Source of the DNA: DAOTYH01 sp034435015
GTDB taxonomy: Bacteria; Chloroflexota; Anaerolineae; Aggregatilineales; UBA3940
DNA: 50,147 nucleotides
Direction of reading: 5' to 3'
Assembly: GCA_034435015.1 (NCBI GenBank)
Contig: DAOTYH010000011.1
Span: forward strand, 1 to 50,147
Each line of letters starts with the position of its first letter. Positions within the stretch are counted from its first letter, which is position 1. Below, one piece after another: positions 42,239 to 50,146 of this stretch. A program made the position numbers and the translations under genes. The notes under the pieces were generated by a model. It worked only from the letters and a program-made list of their open reading frames with translations, searched no databases and had not been told where the DNA came from.

Positions 42239-42279
42239 TATACTGATATATTGCACTTTATACTAATATATGGTACAAT
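42239..42279 (+). promoter_or_regulatory. Promoter of the GGDEF-like gene with two 15-bp direct repeats
   Basis: TATACTGATATATTG and TATACTAATATATGG start 20 bp apart (42239 and 42259), two helical turns. A promoter with -35 TTGCAC (42251-42256), 17-bp spacer and -10 TACAAT (42274-42279) overlaps them. The repeats could bind a regulator in tandem. Confidence 0.6.
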
Positions 42280-42317
42280 AAAAGAATAGGGCCATCTAAG
42301 ACGACAGGAGCATCCTC

Positions 42318-43067
42318 ATGGCACAGGTACAGAACAGCGATCTGGATATTACCGTCACCGGTTACCTGAGGCGGAAGCCGGTTGAATGGAAGCTGGACGA
42401 AATTATCCAGCGCATCCAGTTGCAGGGAGCAGGTGTCGTCTCAGTGGCCTACCTAGACATTGATGGATTCTCGAAGATCGAGAACCAATACGGCTATGAT
42501 TTAGCTGATGCTCTGCTGATCGCTGTTGCAAACTACCTCAAAAAGTTTGAGCAACCTGAGGCGGTCGTTCAGGCCGCTATGGCAAGATGGTACGTGCGCG
42601 ACTCGTTTCTCGTCATCTATGAAAACCTTGGCCTCGATGATGCCTTTTACGCTGTTGAAGAAGTCCGCCGGGAGCTGTCTCATCGCGTTTTTAGTGTCCA
42701 GTCAGAGGATGACCAGCACGCAGAGATCAACGTGACCTTTAGTGCCGGTGTTGCTTCCTACCCCGGCGATCCGGAAGACCGAAACGAGCTGATTGAGTTG
42801 GCTGAAGATGCCGCCCGGCGCGCCTGTGAGGGCGGGGGCAACCGGACGTTGTTCGGGCGGGCGGTCAACATGGTGCCTAAGACCAGCCATTACCTGCCAA
42901 CTCAACTGGGGCGGCTGCGCGCCCTGCGCGAGCAGTTGTCCCGCTCAGAGGCCTCTCTACTGCGGGAGGCGCTGAGCGACCTGCTCCGCAAATATGATCA
43001 ACGCGATGCCAGACGACGTGAACTGGTACGCGAGAGCAAGCTCTCTTCACAGGCACCTGGAGAGTAG
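42318..43067 (+). CDS. Degenerate GGDEF-domain protein
   Basis: This 249-residue soluble protein carries a GGDEF-like fold. The first strand LDIDGFSKIENQYGYDLADALL (from about residue 46) is intact, and SAGVASYPGD and AARRACEGGGNRT are recognisable. The signature loop is VRDSF at residues 93-97 instead of GGDEF, so the two glycines and the catalytic Glu are lost while one Asp is retained. Diguanylate cyclase activity is therefore unlikely; a nucleotide-binding or receptor role is possible. A charged tail (RLRALREQLSRSEASLLREALS) looks helical. It has its own promoter. Confidence 0.85.
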   Translation: MAQVQNSDLDITVTGYLRRKPVEWKLDEIIQRIQLQGAGVVSVAYLDIDGFSKIENQYGYDLADALLIAVANYLKKFEQPEAVVQAAMARWYVRDSFLVIYENLGLDDAFYAVEEVRRELSHRVFSVQSEDDQHAEINVTFSAGVASYPGDPEDRNELIELAEDAARRACEGGGNRTLFGRAVNMVPKTSHYLPTQLGRLRALREQLSRSEASLLREALSDLLRKYDQRDARRRELVRESKLSSQAPGE

Positions 43068-43112
43068 AAAGGAGGCCGGGACGACGGGGAGCATCCTCCG
43101 TAAAAGGCAAAA

Positions 43113-43134
43113 CCCTAGTGTGCCAGCACTAGGG
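43113..43134. other. Hairpin between GGDEF-like and Cys-rich genes
   Basis: CCCTAGTG (43113-43120) and CACTAGGG (43127-43134) form a perfect 8-bp stem. No T-run follows on the plus strand. A stronger terminator lies about 90 bases downstream, so it may be part of a small RNA or leader. Confidence 0.5.
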
Positions 43135-43225
43135 CAAGCCCAAAAAAGAATCAGGCTGTCGAACCAAGTACCTACAGTATACGATAACTCATTGTGGATG
43201 ACAATACTCTACAATGACAATCGCC

Positions 43226-43269
43226 GCCGGCTGGGGTGCTTGACTTGAAGTGACCCAGTCGGCCTTTTT
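43226..43269 (+). terminator. Terminator before the Cys-rich small protein gene
   Basis: GCCGGCTGGG (43226-43235) pairs with CCCAGTCGGC (43254-43263) with one mismatch, followed by CTTTTT. It is about 160 bases after the GGDEF-like stop, so it may end that gene's message or a small RNA. Confidence 0.7.
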
Positions 43270-43319
43270 AACCTTTGGGATTTAGGATGGCCTATACCTT
43301 TAACGGAAGGGGTGGCATC

Positions 43320-43685
43320 GTGGCTCTGCGTGTTGAATACTTCTATGATGAGAAACTACTGGTTACCAGTTGTGTGATCTGCGGCCGCCATGCAGGGGGA
43401 TGTTCTAAGTTGCCGGTCCGTTTTGTGCTTATGGATGGTGATGAGCGGATTGGCGATGTCTGCGAGCGCTGTGCTTATGGGCCTCCTCGTATCTGGCGGG
43501 AGCTTCTGCGCGATCATGCTCAACGTCTTGAGCTTCAGGCCGCTGTTTTGCGCTCGCTGGCTACCCGTGTAGATGATGGTGAACCTGCGCCGGAAGGTAT
43601 TGCTGAAGACCTGATCCGCGAAAACGCTAGCCGGCGGGGGTTGCCTCGTCCTCCCCTGCCGCCTTGGCTGCAACATGACGACTGA
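43320..43685 (+). CDS. Small Cys-rich protein, unknown
   Basis: This 121-residue protein begins at GTG 43320, which follows GGAAGGGG at seven bases. An earlier ATG at 43287 has a poor ribosome site. Cys18-x2-Cys21, Cys28 and Cys48-x2-Cys51 could form a zinc ribbon, and the C-terminal half is charged and helical, ending in a Pro-rich PRPPLPPWL. I cannot name the family. Confidence 0.55.
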   Translation: MALRVEYFYDEKLLVTSCVICGRHAGGCSKLPVRFVLMDGDERIGDVCERCAYGPPRIWRELLRDHAQRLELQAAVLRSLATRVDDGEPAPEGIAEDLIRENASRRGLPRPPLPPWLQHDD

Positions 43686-43757
43686 ACAACTGACAACGGT
43701 CTTATTCTTCAGCGGGCTTGTGGGCCGGGAAGCTTAAGCCCGGGGCGCCCTCGTTCG

Positions 43758-43790
43758 GTAGAGCGGGGGCGCTCTACTTTTCTCTTTTTT
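43758..43790 (+). terminator. Terminator after the Cys-rich gene
   Basis: GTAGAGCG (43758-43765) and CGCTCTAC (43770-43777) pair perfectly around GGGG, followed by TTTTC and a run of six T residues. Confidence 0.9.
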
Positions 43791-43861
43791 CAACGTTGCT
43801 TCAAAGCACCAATTGCGTTACTGTAGTAAGTGTGTAGAGAATAGACTGCGGAGAAACGAAC

Positions 43862-44107
43862 ATGCCTATCTACGAGTATCACTGCAAAGCCTGTGACACG
43901 GTCTTCGAAATGCGCCGCGGCTTTGATGAAGCTGACAAACCTGCTTCTTGCCCCCAGTGCGGCGACCCAAATGCCTTCCGGATGATCAGCCTCTCTGCCG
44001 TGCTGGTCAATGATGGAGGCAGTATCCGTTCTGCCGCCGGTTCAGGAGGATGCACTACCTGCGGGTCTTCAGGCACTTCAGCCTGCAGCACCTGCCGCCC
44101 CCGCTGA
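43862..44107 (+). CDS. FmdB-family zinc-ribbon protein
   Basis: This 81-residue protein starts MPIYEYHCKACDTVFEMRRG, the FmdB signature. Cys8-x2-Cys11 and Cys30-x2-Cys33 form the zinc ribbon. A Gly/Ser/Cys-rich tail follows (GGCTTCGSSGTSACSTC) and ends CRPR. The family was named for a putative regulator of formamidase, but the role in most bacteria is unknown. It lies 32 bases before the next gene and may be co-transcribed with it. Confidence 0.9.
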   Translation: MPIYEYHCKACDTVFEMRRGFDEADKPASCPQCGDPNAFRMISLSAVLVNDGGSIRSAAGSGGCTTCGSSGTSACSTCRPR

Positions 44108-44139
44108 CCTTATCCCTTTTGCGACGGAGTGAATAGCTC

Positions 44140-45162
44140 ATGGCCGCTTCTGCCGAGCGCCTGTCCGCCCGCCTGAAGGGAGAGGCAGTTGACTGCATCC
44201 CTAATATGAGTCTGGTCATGCAGTTTGCCGCCCAGCACATTGGCGCGCCGCTCTCCCATTATTATCAGGATTACAATGTGCTGTGCGAGTCCAACTTTGC
44301 CGTCGCCGAGACCTATGGGTTGGACACGTTGGATGCCATCAGCGACCCCTACCGTGAAACGGCTGACTTTGGGGCTGTCATTTTTTTCCCCGAAGATGAC
44401 CTGCCCCTTTGCCGTGAGCCGTTGCTGAAAGACCCCGCTGACCTCAAAAATCTGCCCTCCCCTGATCCGCTGGCGCCGGGAAGCCGAATGCGGGATCGCG
44501 TGGATGCCATACGCCTGTTCCGCGAGCGTGCCGGCGGGCAGATGCCCATTCAGGGCTGGGTGGAGGGAGCGTTAGCAGAGGCCGCCACCCTTCGCGGCGT
44601 CATGCCGCTCTTGTACGATCTCTACGACCGCCCGGACTGGGTAGAGAAACTGCTTGAACACTGCGTTGAGGTCGAGATCGCCTTTGCAGTGGCGCAGGTC
44701 GAGGCGGGCGCAACCATCATCGGGCTGGGCGATGCGATTGCCTCCCAGATTGGCCCGCGGGGTTACCGGCGCTTTGCTCTTCCATACGAACAGCGTATCT
44801 TCGAGGCAGTCCAGAAGGCCGGCGCAATAGGACGACTGCATATCTGCGGCAACACCACCCCTTTGGTAGAGGACATGGCCTACAGCGGAGCGCAGATTAT
44901 TGACCTTGATTGGATGGTAGACCTCGAATCTGCCCGCCGCCGCATCGAGGCGATCAACCCTGCTCTGGCCCTCTGCGGCAACTTCGATCCGGTTGCTATC
45001 CTCTATCAGGGCACGCCCGACGATGTCAAGGAGGCGGCCCGCCGCTGTCGGGCAGTAGGCGGGCCGAACTGGCTGGCCGCGCCCGGCTGTGAGGTTCCAC
45101 GCTACACCGCCCCTGAGAACATGTTTGCTCTCAGAGAGGTTTTATGTGAAACAGGGCCTTGA
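44140..45162 (+). CDS. UroD/MtaA-type cobalamin-linked methyltransferase family protein
   Basis: This 340-residue protein has the uroporphyrinogen decarboxylase fold. HICGN (His234-x-Cys236) and Cys317 in APGCEVP are in the positions of the zinc ligands of MtaA/MtbA/CmuA-type methyl transferases. Typical UroD decarboxylase residues at the N-terminus (RxPVWxMRQAGR) are absent, so a methyltransferase role, moving a methyl group from a corrinoid protein, is more likely than heme synthesis. No corrinoid protein gene adjoins it, so substrate and partner are unknown. Confidence 0.78.
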   Translation: MAASAERLSARLKGEAVDCIPNMSLVMQFAAQHIGAPLSHYYQDYNVLCESNFAVAETYGLDTLDAISDPYRETADFGAVIFFPEDDLPLCREPLLKDPADLKNLPSPDPLAPGSRMRDRVDAIRLFRERAGGQMPIQGWVEGALAEAATLRGVMPLLYDLYDRPDWVEKLLEHCVEVEIAFAVAQVEAGATIIGLGDAIASQIGPRGYRRFALPYEQRIFEAVQKAGAIGRLHICGNTTPLVEDMAYSGAQIIDLDWMVDLESARRRIEAINPALALCGNFDPVAILYQGTPDDVKEAARRCRAVGGPNWLAAPGCEVPRYTAPENMFALREVLCETGP

Positions 45163-45367
45163 TCGGCATTTGTTGCTTGGGCAGTCATTTTGTTGTACCC
45201 TTGCTGTGCCGCCTGTCGAGTGCTTTCGTGTGGTGTCATGCCGCGCCGATCAATTCCACGCCCATGATACAGGCTTCTGCTAAAACACAGGGGGCGTTCT
45301 TTGGAAGAAAGTATTTCTTCTGCCCGGCTGTTTGTCTTGATTCGGGGCATTATGAAGAGAGGGCTGA

Positions 45368-46312
45368 ATGCCTGAAGCCATCACGACTTCGGGGCTGACT
45401 AAGGTGTACCGGGCTGGGCGTGGCAAACCCAGTCTGCGGGCAGTGGATCATCTTGACCTGATTGTGCCAGAGGGACAGGTGTTTGGTTTCCTAGGGCCGA
45501 ACGGTGCCGGAAAGACGACAACAATTCGTATGCTCACCGGCCTGACCCGCCCGTCTTCCGGTAGCGCCCGGATACTGGGCCTTGACCTCTTTTCAGATAT
45601 CACGCGCATCAAAAAACGTATCGGTGTGGTGCTGGAAGTCTCGAATCTCTATGATGAATTATCAGCCTTTGATAATCTGATGTTTGCCATGCGGCTTTAT
45701 GGTGTCTCCTGCATGGAGCGTGCGGCCCGCGCCGAGGAACTGCTGGCCCGCTTTCGGCTGAGTGACAAGCGCGATACTCCGTTTGCTCAGCTCTCGCGCG
45801 GGATGAAACGCGCGTTGACCATTGCGGCGGCGCTCGTCCATCGCCCCTCTCTGCTGTTTCTTGATGAACCAACCACTGGCCTAGACGTGGTCAGTGCCCG
45901 TAGCCTGCGGGCGATGATCGCCGGGCTGGGTAAGGAGGGGATCACGGTTTTTCTGACCACACACTATTTGGAAGAGGCAGAGCGCCTGTGCGACCACATT
46001 GCCATTGTTGTGAACGGGCGGGTTGTAGCTCAGGATACGGTTGCCGGTTTGAAGGCCTCTGTGCAGGGAGAGCCGGTTGTGGAGGTGACACTGGCAGGCG
46101 CCGATGGCGAGGTGGAGATCAAGCGGGTGAAGGCAGGAGCTGATTTAGCTGGTGCTTTACGCACTGCACTGGATGAGACGTCAGCGCAACGAGTCATCGC
46201 GTTAAACACCATTCGCCCGACGCTGGAAGATGTGTTTGTAAAGCTGACCGGGCTGGGCGTGGAAACCATGCTGGCCGAGAAGAATGGAAAGAGACAGGGT
46301 AATGCTGGCTGA
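45368..46312 (+). CDS. ABC exporter ATPase (second ABC-2 system)
   Basis: This 314-residue ATPase has Walker A GPNGAGKTTTIRML, signature QLSRGMKRALTIAAAL, Walker B LLFLDEPTTGLDVV and H-loop LTTHYLEEAERL. The C-terminal part ends with the TLEDVFVKLTGLGVE pattern of DrrA-type exporters. The permease gene overlaps its end. GAGGG lies a few bases before ATG 45368. Confidence 0.92.
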   Translation: MPEAITTSGLTKVYRAGRGKPSLRAVDHLDLIVPEGQVFGFLGPNGAGKTTTIRMLTGLTRPSSGSARILGLDLFSDITRIKKRIGVVLEVSNLYDELSAFDNLMFAMRLYGVSCMERAARAEELLARFRLSDKRDTPFAQLSRGMKRALTIAAALVHRPSLLFLDEPTTGLDVVSARSLRAMIAGLGKEGITVFLTTHYLEEAERLCDHIAIVVNGRVVAQDTVAGLKASVQGEPVVEVTLAGADGEVEIKRVKAGADLAGALRTALDETSAQRVIALNTIRPTLEDVFVKLTGLGVETMLAEKNGKRQGNAG

Positions 46313-47033
46313 TAACCTGCGTGGAATGATCTACATTGGGTTGAAGGACCTGCAAGCCTATTATCTCAAGCCGCCGAACATTAGTTGGGGAATCCTGTTC
46401 CCATTCGCCTTCATCTTGGCGTTTGCCATTCGAAACCCCGGCGACCTCCGGGGGTTGATTCCCGGCCTGCTGGCATTGACGATCCTATTCGGCACTAGTT
46501 CAATGGAAGCCATCGTCATCGTCTTTGAGCGGCGCATCGGATCGCTGGAGCGTCTATTGCTGGCGCCCATCAGCCTGCCTGCGTTGCTGGCTGGCAAACT
46601 ACTGGGGGGCATAGTTTTTGGGCTGTCAGTTACGCTGGTTGTGCTGGTAATTGTCTTGATGGTCTTTGGAGCAACAGGCATCAACTGGATGCTGTTGGTG
46701 CTGGCACTGTTACTCTCGGCTACTGCGTTTTCCGCGCTGGGTGCGTTTGTGTCGGTGGCCGTTCGCGAGGTATTTGAAGCCCAGACGCTGGCGAACTTCA
46801 TCCGCTTCCCCATGATGTTTCTGGGCGGAATCTTTGTGCCGGTGACCACACTACCACTCTGGTTGCAAGTCATGGCCCGTCTGTTGCCGCTGACCTACTC
46901 GGTTGAGGCCCTGCAGGCCGCTCTGAGCGGCGAGGTCTTTATGGCTGGGGTTGTCGATCTGGCTGTCCTGCTTGGCTTTACCCTTGTTCTGTTTGGATTG
47001 GCCGTGCGTGTTCTAGCACAACGGCTGGGCTGA
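46302..47033 (+). CDS. ABC-2 type exporter permease (second system)
   Basis: This 243-residue membrane protein has about six helices and the usual GGIFVPVTTLPLWLQVMARLLPLTYSVEALQAAL C-terminal pattern of ABC-2 permeases. I chose ATG 46302, which overlaps the ATPase stop by 11 bases; an in-frame ATG at 46284 is equally open. It partners with the ATPase encoded before it as a homodimeric exporter. The cargo is unknown. Confidence 0.85.
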   Translation: MLADNLRGMIYIGLKDLQAYYLKPPNISWGILFPFAFILAFAIRNPGDLRGLIPGLLALTILFGTSSMEAIVIVFERRIGSLERLLLAPISLPALLAGKLLGGIVFGLSVTLVVLVIVLMVFGATGINWMLLVLALLLSATAFSALGAFVSVAVREVFEAQTLANFIRFPMMFLGGIFVPVTTLPLWLQVMARLLPLTYSVEALQAALSGEVFMAGVVDLAVLLGFTLVLFGLAVRVLAQRLG

Positions 47034-47154
47034 TGAAAGGCGAAGCCCGCGATCTGCTGAGAGCGGCTGAAAGGTCATGATCGAGGTTCCTGATGCAGGA
47101 ATACAGCAGACAAGCGGCGGGTTATTCAAGAGACAAGAGAAAAGGAGTCAAAAC

Positions 47155-47550
47155 GTGTTCCAGCAATGTATTATCATCGGCAATTTGGGCCGTGATCCGG
47201 AGATGCGTTACACCCCTGAGGGGATACCCGTGACCACCTTCACGGTTGCCGTCAACCGCAGATGGACTGACTCCAGCGGCGGTCAAAGTGAGAAAACTTG
47301 GTGGTTCAAAGTGACCTGCTGGCGTAAGCTGGCTGAGATCACCAATCAATACCTCAAGAAGGGCCGTCAGGTGATGGTGATTGGCGAAATAGACGCCTCA
47401 GCGTGGCTTGATCAGGAAGGGAAGCCGCGTGCCTCCCTTGAACTGACAGCCCGTGATGTCCGCTTCTTGGGCGGGCGTGAGGGCGCCGCCGCTGGTGAGG
47501 CTGAGGCCGGCCCGATCTATGATCAGGACATTGGGGATATGCCATTCTGA
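47155..47550 (+). CDS. ssb: Single-stranded DNA-binding protein
   Basis: This 131-residue OB-fold protein starts VFQQCIIIGNLGRDPEMRYTPEG at GTG 47155, with AAAGGAG seven bases upstream. The frame runs upstream to 47077 without a ribosome site. It has WWFKVTCWRKLAEITNQYLKKGRQVMVIGEI in the core. The short tail ends DQDIGDMPF, the acidic tip that recruits replication and repair proteins. It overlaps the next gene by one base (TGATG). Confidence 0.95.
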   Translation: MFQQCIIIGNLGRDPEMRYTPEGIPVTTFTVAVNRRWTDSSGGQSEKTWWFKVTCWRKLAEITNQYLKKGRQVMVIGEIDASAWLDQEGKPRASLELTARDVRFLGGREGAAAGEAEAGPIYDQDIGDMPF

Positions 47551-48233
47551 TGCAAAACTTAGAATTCATTGCGGATGCCATCCGCGCCGAGTTTGAGGCT
47601 AAGAATGCCGCCCGCGATGAGGCGGTGGCCCGCTCACGCGTTCTGACGCGGTGCTGTGCCAATGCGATCCGGGCAGTGCATCGCGAAATGTGGGATGAAG
47701 CCCGGCAGGGGCTGGAGACGGCCCGTGCCGCCGCTCAGGAACTGTCGGCGGGTGTCCGGATATACCCCGATTTGTATTACTCCGGTTATACTCAGGATGC
47801 CCTGAAAGAGTACGTTGAGGCAGTGGTGACCTATGCACTGGTGCGTGCTGAGCCTCTCCCCTCGCCAGAGATGCTGGATGTCCCGTCTTCCACTTATCTC
47901 AACGGCTTGGCTGAAGCCGCCAGCGAATTGCGCCGTGCTATCCTTGATATTATCCGGCGCGACCATCACACTGAGGCCGAGCGTCTGCTTGATGCTATGG
48001 ACGTGATCTATGACATCCTGATGACCTTCGACTTCCCGGACGCGATGACGGGGGGGTTACGTCATCGCGTGGATGTTCTGCGGGGCGTGCTGGAGCGGAC
48101 ACGCGGCGACCTGACCAACAGCCTTCGTCAACAACGCCTCATGGACGCTCTCTCCAACCTTGAACAGCACCTGGGACTAGCGGCTATGGATGACGCCGCG
48201 TCGGCTGAAATCCCTAGTGATGAAGAGGGTTGA
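47550..48233 (+). CDS. Translin-like RNA/ssDNA-binding protein
   Basis: This 227-residue, mainly helical protein resembles the translin/TRAX family. It has YPDLYYSGYTQDALKEYVEAVVTY, then STYLNGLAEAASELRRAILDIIR, and IYDILMTFDFPDAMTGGLRHRVDVLRGVLERTRGDL. Eukaryotic translin binds RNA and single-stranded DNA, and TRAX adds ribonuclease activity with acidic residues. Acidic residues are present in YLNGLAEAASEL and later helices, but nuclease function is not proven. The start ATG overlaps the ssb stop by one base, suggesting coupled translation and a shared role with single-stranded DNA or RNA. Confidence 0.75.
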   Translation: MQNLEFIADAIRAEFEAKNAARDEAVARSRVLTRCCANAIRAVHREMWDEARQGLETARAAAQELSAGVRIYPDLYYSGYTQDALKEYVEAVVTYALVRAEPLPSPEMLDVPSSTYLNGLAEAASELRRAILDIIRRDHHTEAERLLDAMDVIYDILMTFDFPDAMTGGLRHRVDVLRGVLERTRGDLTNSLRQQRLMDALSNLEQHLGLAAMDDAASAEIPSDEEG

Positions 48234-48344
48234 CCGGCTTGCTTTGGGGCATGCCCAGGGCGCTTCTTTCGGACAAAAGTTTTGTTTTATTATGTATGTA
48301 GTGTACGTAGATCGTCGTGATACAGCTCTCAGGTGGAAGGAGTT

Positions 48345-48974
48345 ATGGCCCCTGTACCCGCGACACTACTCATTATTCAAGGTGAAGGCGAAGGTCAACA
48401 CTGCTCGATAGATGTGTCACCCTTCTTGATCGGACGTGCGCCGGAGTGCCACCTCTCACTGAGTGCCGCTGGTGTTTCCCGCCTGCACGCCCGCATTGAC
48501 TATGCCTTCCAGCAGTACACCCTGACCGATCTAGACAGCACCAACGGGACGTTCGTCAATGACGAGCAGATCACCGGTGCTGTTGAACTACACCATGGAG
48601 ATCGGATTCGCCTTGCCTCCAGCATTGTCCTTCTGTTTGAGGACCCGGCGGCTACGGCGCAAATTGACGTCAGGCAGTTACGTAGTGGTGTACACATTGA
48701 CACCATGCGCAAGGAAGTCTGGGTCAATGGGCATTTGCTTGATCCTCCCCTCTCTCCGGGGCAGTACAAACTGCTTGAACTGCTGATCTGCCGGGAGGGT
48801 AAATTAGTGACACGGGAGGATATAGCGGCGGCTGTGTGGCCGGGGCAGACCGATATTACCGATGAGATGATTGACGCACTCATCTCCCGCTTGCGTAAGC
48901 GTCTGGCCGAGTATGACGCAGATCACTATGTGGTTACCCGGCGGGGCTTTGGCCTGATCTATACGCGCGAGTGA
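48345..48974 (+). CDS. FHA domain fused to PhoB-type winged-helix DNA-binding domain
   Basis: This 209-residue regulator has an N-terminal FHA domain (about residues 10-100: LIGRAPECHLSL, GVSRLHARI, STNGTFVN) and a C-terminal trans_reg_C winged helix (about 110-209: HLLDPPLSPGQYKLLELLICREGKLVTREDIAAAVWPG, then DALISRLRKRLAE and VVTRRGFGLIY). There is no receiver domain. It is probably a transcription factor whose activity depends on binding a phosphothreonine protein instead of on aspartate phosphorylation. I chose ATG 48345, with GGTGGAAGGAG just upstream. The target genes are unknown. A T-rich leader lies before it. Confidence 0.88.
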   Translation: MAPVPATLLIIQGEGEGQHCSIDVSPFLIGRAPECHLSLSAAGVSRLHARIDYAFQQYTLTDLDSTNGTFVNDEQITGAVELHHGDRIRLASSIVLLFEDPAATAQIDVRQLRSGVHIDTMRKEVWVNGHLLDPPLSPGQYKLLELLICREGKLVTREDIAAAVWPGQTDITDEMIDALISRLRKRLAEYDADHYVVTRRGFGLIYTRE

Positions 48975-49012
48975 ACGACATTCCCTGATGCCGAAGGCGG
49001 CTGGAGGTTTTT

Positions 49013-50146
49013 GTGCGTATTGTCGAGGTTGACACCAGCAAGCGTAGCCATGTGAACCGCTTCATCAACTTGCCCTTCAAGTTGTACCGTGACTGCCCTC
49101 AGTGGGTGCCTCCCCTCATCTCAGATGCCCGCTTCCAGCTTGACCGCCGTAAGAACCCTTTCTACAAGCGCAACGATGCCGCCTTCTTTCTGGCCGAACA
49201 GGATGGGGAGGATGTTGCCCGCATCTGTGTCATGGACCCCCAGTACTACAACAATTTCAAAGGGACGCGCCAGGCCTTTTTCTACCTGTTTGACAGCGTG
49301 GACGACCAGTCCGTCGCGGATGCTGTCTTTAATGCCGCCGCTGAATGGGCCAGAGCGCGCGGCCTCGATCTGTTGAGGGGGCCGCTGGGGTTCATGGCCG
49401 CCGACGGGTTTGGGATGCTCGCCGAGGGCTTCGAATATCGTCCTGCTATCGGCATCCCATACAACTACCCCTACTACATCAACCTGACCGAGAAATGGGG
49501 TTTCTTGCTGGAAGAGCGCGTTTACTCCGGCTATCTGAATATCGAGGAGCTAAGCAAGAGCTTCCCTCCACGCATTTTTGAGGTGGCCGAAAAGGTTAAA
49601 CAGCGCTATGGATTCCATATCAAGGTCTTCAAGAACAAGCGCGAGTTGCGTCACTGGGCGGCTCCTCGTTTAGCGGAGGTCTATAACCGCTCCCTGACCC
49701 ATATTGCAGGTGATCCTCCCCTGCCGCAGGATCAAGTGGACGCTGTCGCTGAGGGTCTCCTGATGATCACCGACCCCAAGATGATGAAGTTCGTCATGAA
49801 GGGTGAGGAGATCGTCGGTTTCTTGTTTTGCTTCATTGACATCTCTGCCGGCATTCAGAAGGCGCGGGGGAGGTTGTTCCCCTTGGGGTGGTATCACATC
49901 CTGCGGGAGTTCAAACGCACAGACTGGCTGAACATGAACGGCATGGGCATTGTACCCGAATATCAGGGGATGGGCGGCACAGCCCTCATGTACGCTGAGC
50001 TTTATCATGCTCTCATCCAGTTTCCCCAGTTCAAGCACGCTGAAGCAGTCCAGATATCAGAGTTCAATGCTAAGAGCTTAAACGAGATGAGGAAATTCGG
50101 CGTGAAGTTCTACAAGACACATCACATCTACCGGAAGGCACTGTAG
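49013..50146 (+). CDS. GNAT-like acetyltransferase-family protein
   Basis: This 377-residue protein starts at GTG 49013 with GGAGG a few bases upstream. It begins RIVEVDTSKRSHVNRFINLPFKLYRDCPQWVPPLISD, the beginning of a widespread uncharacterised family. In the last third NGMGIVPEYQGMGGTALMYAEL resembles the acetyl-CoA loop (Q/R-x-x-G-x-G/A) of GNAT enzymes. The substrate is unknown. The stop TAG lies one base before the window end, so the gene is complete. Confidence 0.7.
   Translation: MRIVEVDTSKRSHVNRFINLPFKLYRDCPQWVPPLISDARFQLDRRKNPFYKRNDAAFFLAEQDGEDVARICVMDPQYYNNFKGTRQAFFYLFDSVDDQSVADAVFNAAAEWARARGLDLLRGPLGFMAADGFGMLAEGFEYRPAIGIPYNYPYYINLTEKWGFLLEERVYSGYLNIEELSKSFPPRIFEVAEKVKQRYGFHIKVFKNKRELRHWAAPRLAEVYNRSLTHIAGDPPLPQDQVDAVAEGLLMITDPKMMKFVMKGEEIVGFLFCFIDISAGIQKARGRLFPLGWYHILREFKRTDWLNMNGMGIVPEYQGMGGTALMYAELYHALIQFPQFKHAEAVQISEFNAKSLNEMRKFGVKFYKTHHIYRKAL

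Noticed and set aside
48190..48411. 73-codon frame between the translin-like and FHA-wHTH genes
   Set aside because: It overlaps both neighbours in another frame, with no ribosome site or motif.
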